Source: Collinsella aerofaciens
GTDB lineage: Bacteria; Actinomycetota; Coriobacteriia; Coriobacteriales; Coriobacteriaceae
Length of the DNA: 64,000 nt
Direction: 5' to 3'
Assembly (NCBI RefSeq): GCF_028209625.1
Contig: NZ_JAQLDU010000001.1
Coordinates: 186,001-250,000, forward strand
Part shown: piece after piece, positions 61,729-64,000 of the stretch
Numbering within the stretch: position 1 is the first letter of the stretch
Layout: each line of letters opens with the position of its first letter
Made by a program: the position numbers and the translations under genes
The notes under the pieces: model-generated
Told to the model about the DNA's origin: nothing
The model's database searches: none
Seen by the model: only the letters and a program-made list of their open reading frames with translations

Positions 61729-62487
61729 GTGCTCAAAGCAGTCGTTTTCGATATGGACGAAACGCTTCTTAGCATCAACCTCAACGCGTTCATCCTTCGC
61801 TATTTTAAGGATGTCTCGTCGATGCTCGCGGATATCGGGCGCCGCAGCCGCGGTGGCACGATGACACGCCTCGGCACCATCCTGGTCGACCTCAACGCCA
61901 ATCGCCGGAGCGGCACGGACAATCGCACCAATCTTGAGTTCTACCAAGAAGAGGTTGAGCGCCGGTGCGGCATTTGCCTCTCGGACCCACTTATCTACGA
62001 GGCGTTTACCTACTACGACTGCGAAGTCCTGCCGCACAAGAACGATGACATGATAAATGCGAAAGCCATGCCGGGTGCGCACGCCGCGCTTCAGGCCGTA
62101 CAGGACGCGGGCCTGCGCTGCGCGCTCTTCACCAACCCCAGCTTTCCGCAGGGGGCCATCGAGTGCCGCATGGGTTGGGGCGACCTGGCCGACGCCCCCT
62201 TTGAGCTCGTCACGCACATGGGAAACACCACCCGCTGCAAGCCCGATGCCACCTACTATCTAGAGCAGCTTCAGGTGATGGGGCTTGAGCCGCACGAGGT
62301 CCTTATGGTTGGCAACGACCCCAAGCGTGACTTCCCCAGCCCCGCCTGCGGCATTCAGACTGCCTATGTTGGTCAGGGAAAACCCGGCCGAGCCACCTGG
62401 CGCGGAACCATGGAAGACTTCGCCCGCGACTTTAACGCCGTAGTAGAAGCCTTCTACGAACACCAAGTAGCCGACGAACTGTCCTAG
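61729..62487 (+). CDS. HAD-family hydrolase
   Basis: 252 residues, a cytoplasmic phosphatase-like protein. Motif I is VVFDMDETLLS, motif II FTNPSFP, motif III Lys in RCKPDATYY, motif IV GNDPKRDF. The cap is of the C1 helical type. GTG 61729 is used, with AAAGGTG six bases upstream; longer in-frame starts enter the promoter region. Its stop codon shares CTAG with the stop of the convergent cyuA gene. Substrate unknown. Confidence 0.88.
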   Translation: MLKAVVFDMDETLLSINLNAFILRYFKDVSSMLADIGRRSRGGTMTRLGTILVDLNANRRSGTDNRTNLEFYQEEVERRCGICLSDPLIYEAFTYYDCEVLPHKNDDMINAKAMPGAHAALQAVQDAGLRCALFTNPSFPQGAIECRMGWGDLADAPFELVTHMGNTTRCKPDATYYLEQLQVMGLEPHEVLMVGNDPKRDFPSPACGIQTAYVGQGKPGRATWRGTMEDFARDFNAVVEAFYEHQVADELS

Positions 62488-63803
62488 CACACTTGGGTTT
62501 TGCCGATCATGATGTTGAGGATCTCGACGTCGGTGTCCTTCATGCCCACACGGCCCACGTAGCCCATGCTGGCAATCGTCTGCTCGACGGTATCCTGGAT
62601 CAAACCCTCGCCGGCACGGAAGCCACGCCCCTGCATGGCCATGTCATGTCCCAGAATCGCCGCATCGACGGCAGCCGAAATCTTGGCGGCACAGCTCGCC
62701 TTGGCGCCATCGCACACGATGCCGCCAACGTTACCGAGCGTGTTCGAAACCGTCGAGCCAATCTGCTCGCGCGTGCCACCGCACAGCCAGGTAATCGCAG
62801 CACCGGCACCGCACGCAGCGCAAATAGCACCGCAAAACGCCGAGAGCGCACCAATATAGCTCTTGATATGCACGGCGATAAGATCGGACAGCATCACGGC
62901 GCGCACCAGGCGCTCGTGGTCGCAGCGCAGGTATTCGGCATACTCCATGACGGGCAAGGCGCAGGTAATGCCTTGATTGCCCGAGCCGCACACAATGGCG
63001 ACCGGCAGCGCGCAACCGTTCATGCGGGCGTCGGACCCGGCGGCCGCACGGGCACGGGCACGGCAGGCGACGTCATCGGCACGAGCACCCAGCAGCGTAC
63101 GACCCACCTCGGCGCCCCAAGCGTGCGCAAGGCCCTCGGCACTGATTGCGCCATTCAGCTCAATCTGACGCTCAACGGCAGCGCGGGCGCCCTCAATGTC
63201 ACCGTCCTCGATAAAGTCGATGATGGAATCAATGGACATGGGCGTATCGGCGTTATCTGCCGCACGCTCGGCCACCACGCGCTCGGCGCAGGCGGCGCAC
63301 TCCCCCGCCGACTTGCCGCACACCGGAATACCGTCGAGCGTATGGCACGTGACATTGGTGTGGTGGTCGGTAATCTCGACGACCGCGGTATGGCCCCCGG
63401 CCGTGGCGGTCACCTTGATGTAGAGGTTGGGCACACCCTCGACAAGCGACACATCGCAGTAGCCGGCGTCAGCGAGGAGCTCGGTCACGCAAGCACGGTC
63501 TTTATCGTTAACGCTCTCGAGCACCTCGAGCGCGCTCTTGGCGTCACCGCCCACGGCACCCAGCACGGCTGCAGCTTCAATACCGTGCATACCGCCCGAG
63601 TTGGGCACGGTCACGCTCTTAACGTTCTTGATGATGTTGCCCGAGCAGGCAACGTCCATATGATCGGGTTCGCAACCGAGCGTCTGGCTCGCCAACGCCG
63701 CTGCATAGGCAACGGCAATAGGCTCGGTGCAGCCGAGCGCACAGACAAGCTCGCGGTTCAAAACATCGCAAAACGCGGCATCACGAAGGGAATCGGTAGG
63801 CAT
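62484..63803 (-). CDS. cyuA: L-cysteine desulfidase (CyuA/UPF0597 family)
   Basis: 439 residues. Breaks down L-cysteine to pyruvate, ammonia and sulfide using a [4Fe-4S] cluster. CALGCTEPIAVAYAAALA at the N-terminus is the family signature; further Cys in VACSGNIIKNVKSV, AICAACGAGAA and GIVCDGAKASCAAK include the likely cluster ligands. ATG 63803 follows AGGAGATACCT. It may supply sulfide for metY or reflect cysteine fermentation. Confidence 0.9.
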   Translation of the reverse strand: MPTDSLRDAAFCDVLNRELVCALGCTEPIAVAYAAALASQTLGCEPDHMDVACSGNIIKNVKSVTVPNSGGMHGIEAAAVLGAVGGDAKSALEVLESVNDKDRACVTELLADAGYCDVSLVEGVPNLYIKVTATAGGHTAVVEITDHHTNVTCHTLDGIPVCGKSAGECAACAERVVAERAADNADTPMSIDSIIDFIEDGDIEGARAAVERQIELNGAISAEGLAHAWGAEVGRTLLGARADDVACRARARAAAGSDARMNGCALPVAIVCGSGNQGITCALPVMEYAEYLRCDHERLVRAVMLSDLIAVHIKSYIGALSAFCGAICAACGAGAAITWLCGGTREQIGSTVSNTLGNVGGIVCDGAKASCAAKISAAVDAAILGHDMAMQGRGFRAGEGLIQDTVEQTIASMGYVGRVGMKDTDVEILNIMIGKTQVC

Positions 63804-63845
63804 AGGTATCTCCTGCTTGCATAACGGGCTGGTCTCTCAAAAATA

Positions 63846-63874
63846 ATTAACTCTTCTATTTGATAACAATGCAA
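63846..63874 (-). promoter_or_regulatory. cyuA promoter candidate
   Basis: On the minus strand TTGCAT (63874-63869) and GTTAAT (63851-63846) are separated by 17 bases, about 45 bases upstream of the cyuA start, in an AT-rich patch. Confidence 0.4.
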
Positions 63875-63978
63875 CAAAAACCGCAACCATGGTTCCGGCG
63901 GACGGCGCTCAAGCACAAACTGGCGGCATTCATTCATGAAAAGCGGGTCTTGTTGCCTGCTAAAGCGTTTGATCAAAA

Positions 63979-63992
63979 AACGCCCGAGCGTT
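63979..63992 (-). terminator. Small terminator of a gene beyond the right edge
   Basis: AACGC-TCGG-GCGTT followed by five to six T on the minus strand; presumably ends the transcript of the next gene to the right, outside the window. 63875-63978 holds no gene I can support. Confidence 0.55.
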
Positions 63993-64000
63993 TACACAAA

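Noticed and set aside
63758..63976. 72-codon minus-strand frame upstream of cyuA
   Set aside because: It overlaps the cyuA start and promoter, has no ribosome site and no recognisable domain.
1..64000. CRISPR arrays, rRNA genes, complete insertion sequences, prophage
   Set aside because: No regularly spaced repeats, rRNA cores, transposase or phage structural genes were found.

Overview
This 64 kb window comes from a high-GC anaerobic gut-type actinobacterium, most likely Collinsella or a close relative in the Coriobacteriia. This is inferred from GC-rich codon use, the tig-clpP-clpX-valS order, anaerobic fermentative genes (formate hydrogenlyase, double-cubane proteins, cysteine desulfidase) and the absence of respiratory-chain genes. 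Almost all genes lie on the minus strand. There is no rRNA operon, CRISPR array or complete insertion sequence.

Layout. 1-6.1 kb: valS (cut by the left edge), clpX, clpP, tig, tRNA-Leu. 6.1-11.4 kb: a molybdenum hydroxylase (fused 2Fe-2S/molybdopterin subunit plus FAD subunit) and gdhA. 11.7-18.6 kb: a Cys-rich DUF3343 protein, mobA, the selenocysteine machinery selC-selB-selA, and an orphan molybdopterin oxidoreductase. 18.7-34.1 kb: a 14-gene formate hydrogenlyase operon (hydN-like, fdhF, hyfABCDEFGHI, hycH, hycI, focA). The formate dehydrogenase is a selenoprotein, with in-frame UGA at codon 140 followed by a SECIS-like hairpin. 34.5-36.0 kb: a RelB/DinJ-PIN toxin-antitoxin pair, a palindrome-rich gene-free stretch, tRNA-Gly and tRNA-Pro. 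36.1-37.5 kb: brnQ. 37.5-45.6 kb: a selenium/double-cubane operon (leader ORFs, two double-cubane cluster proteins, their ATPase activator, a GT4 glycosyltransferase, selD with its own in-frame UGA at codon 17, yedF, a second DUF3343, a cysteine-desulfurase-like enzyme). 45.8-51.2 kb: molybdate uptake (modABC) and late molybdopterin genes (moaB/mogA-type, moeA). 51.4-64 kb: housekeeping and mixed metabolism (ClC channel, lipid kinase, GGQ release-factor-like protein, xpt, MFS exporter, metY, C_GCAxxG_C_C protein, YigZ, rnpB, rpsA, HAD phosphatase, cysteine desulfidase).

How it fits together. The central 40 kb is a selenium-molybdenum-formate region. modABC imports molybdate; moeA, moaB and mobA make the molybdopterin guanine dinucleotide cofactor. 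The cysteine-desulfurase-like enzyme, DUF3343, YedF and SelD plausibly feed selenophosphate to SelA, which charges the selC tRNA. SelB then decodes UGA in fdhF, and in selD itself. FdhF and the Hyf-type membrane hydrogenase turn formate into CO2 and H2, with FocA moving formate. The least understood parts are the glycosyltransferase whose gene overlaps the start of selD, the double-cubane pair in the same operon, the Cys-rich DUF3343 variant next to mobA-selC, and a set of long intergenic inverted repeats, two of which share a conserved loop.
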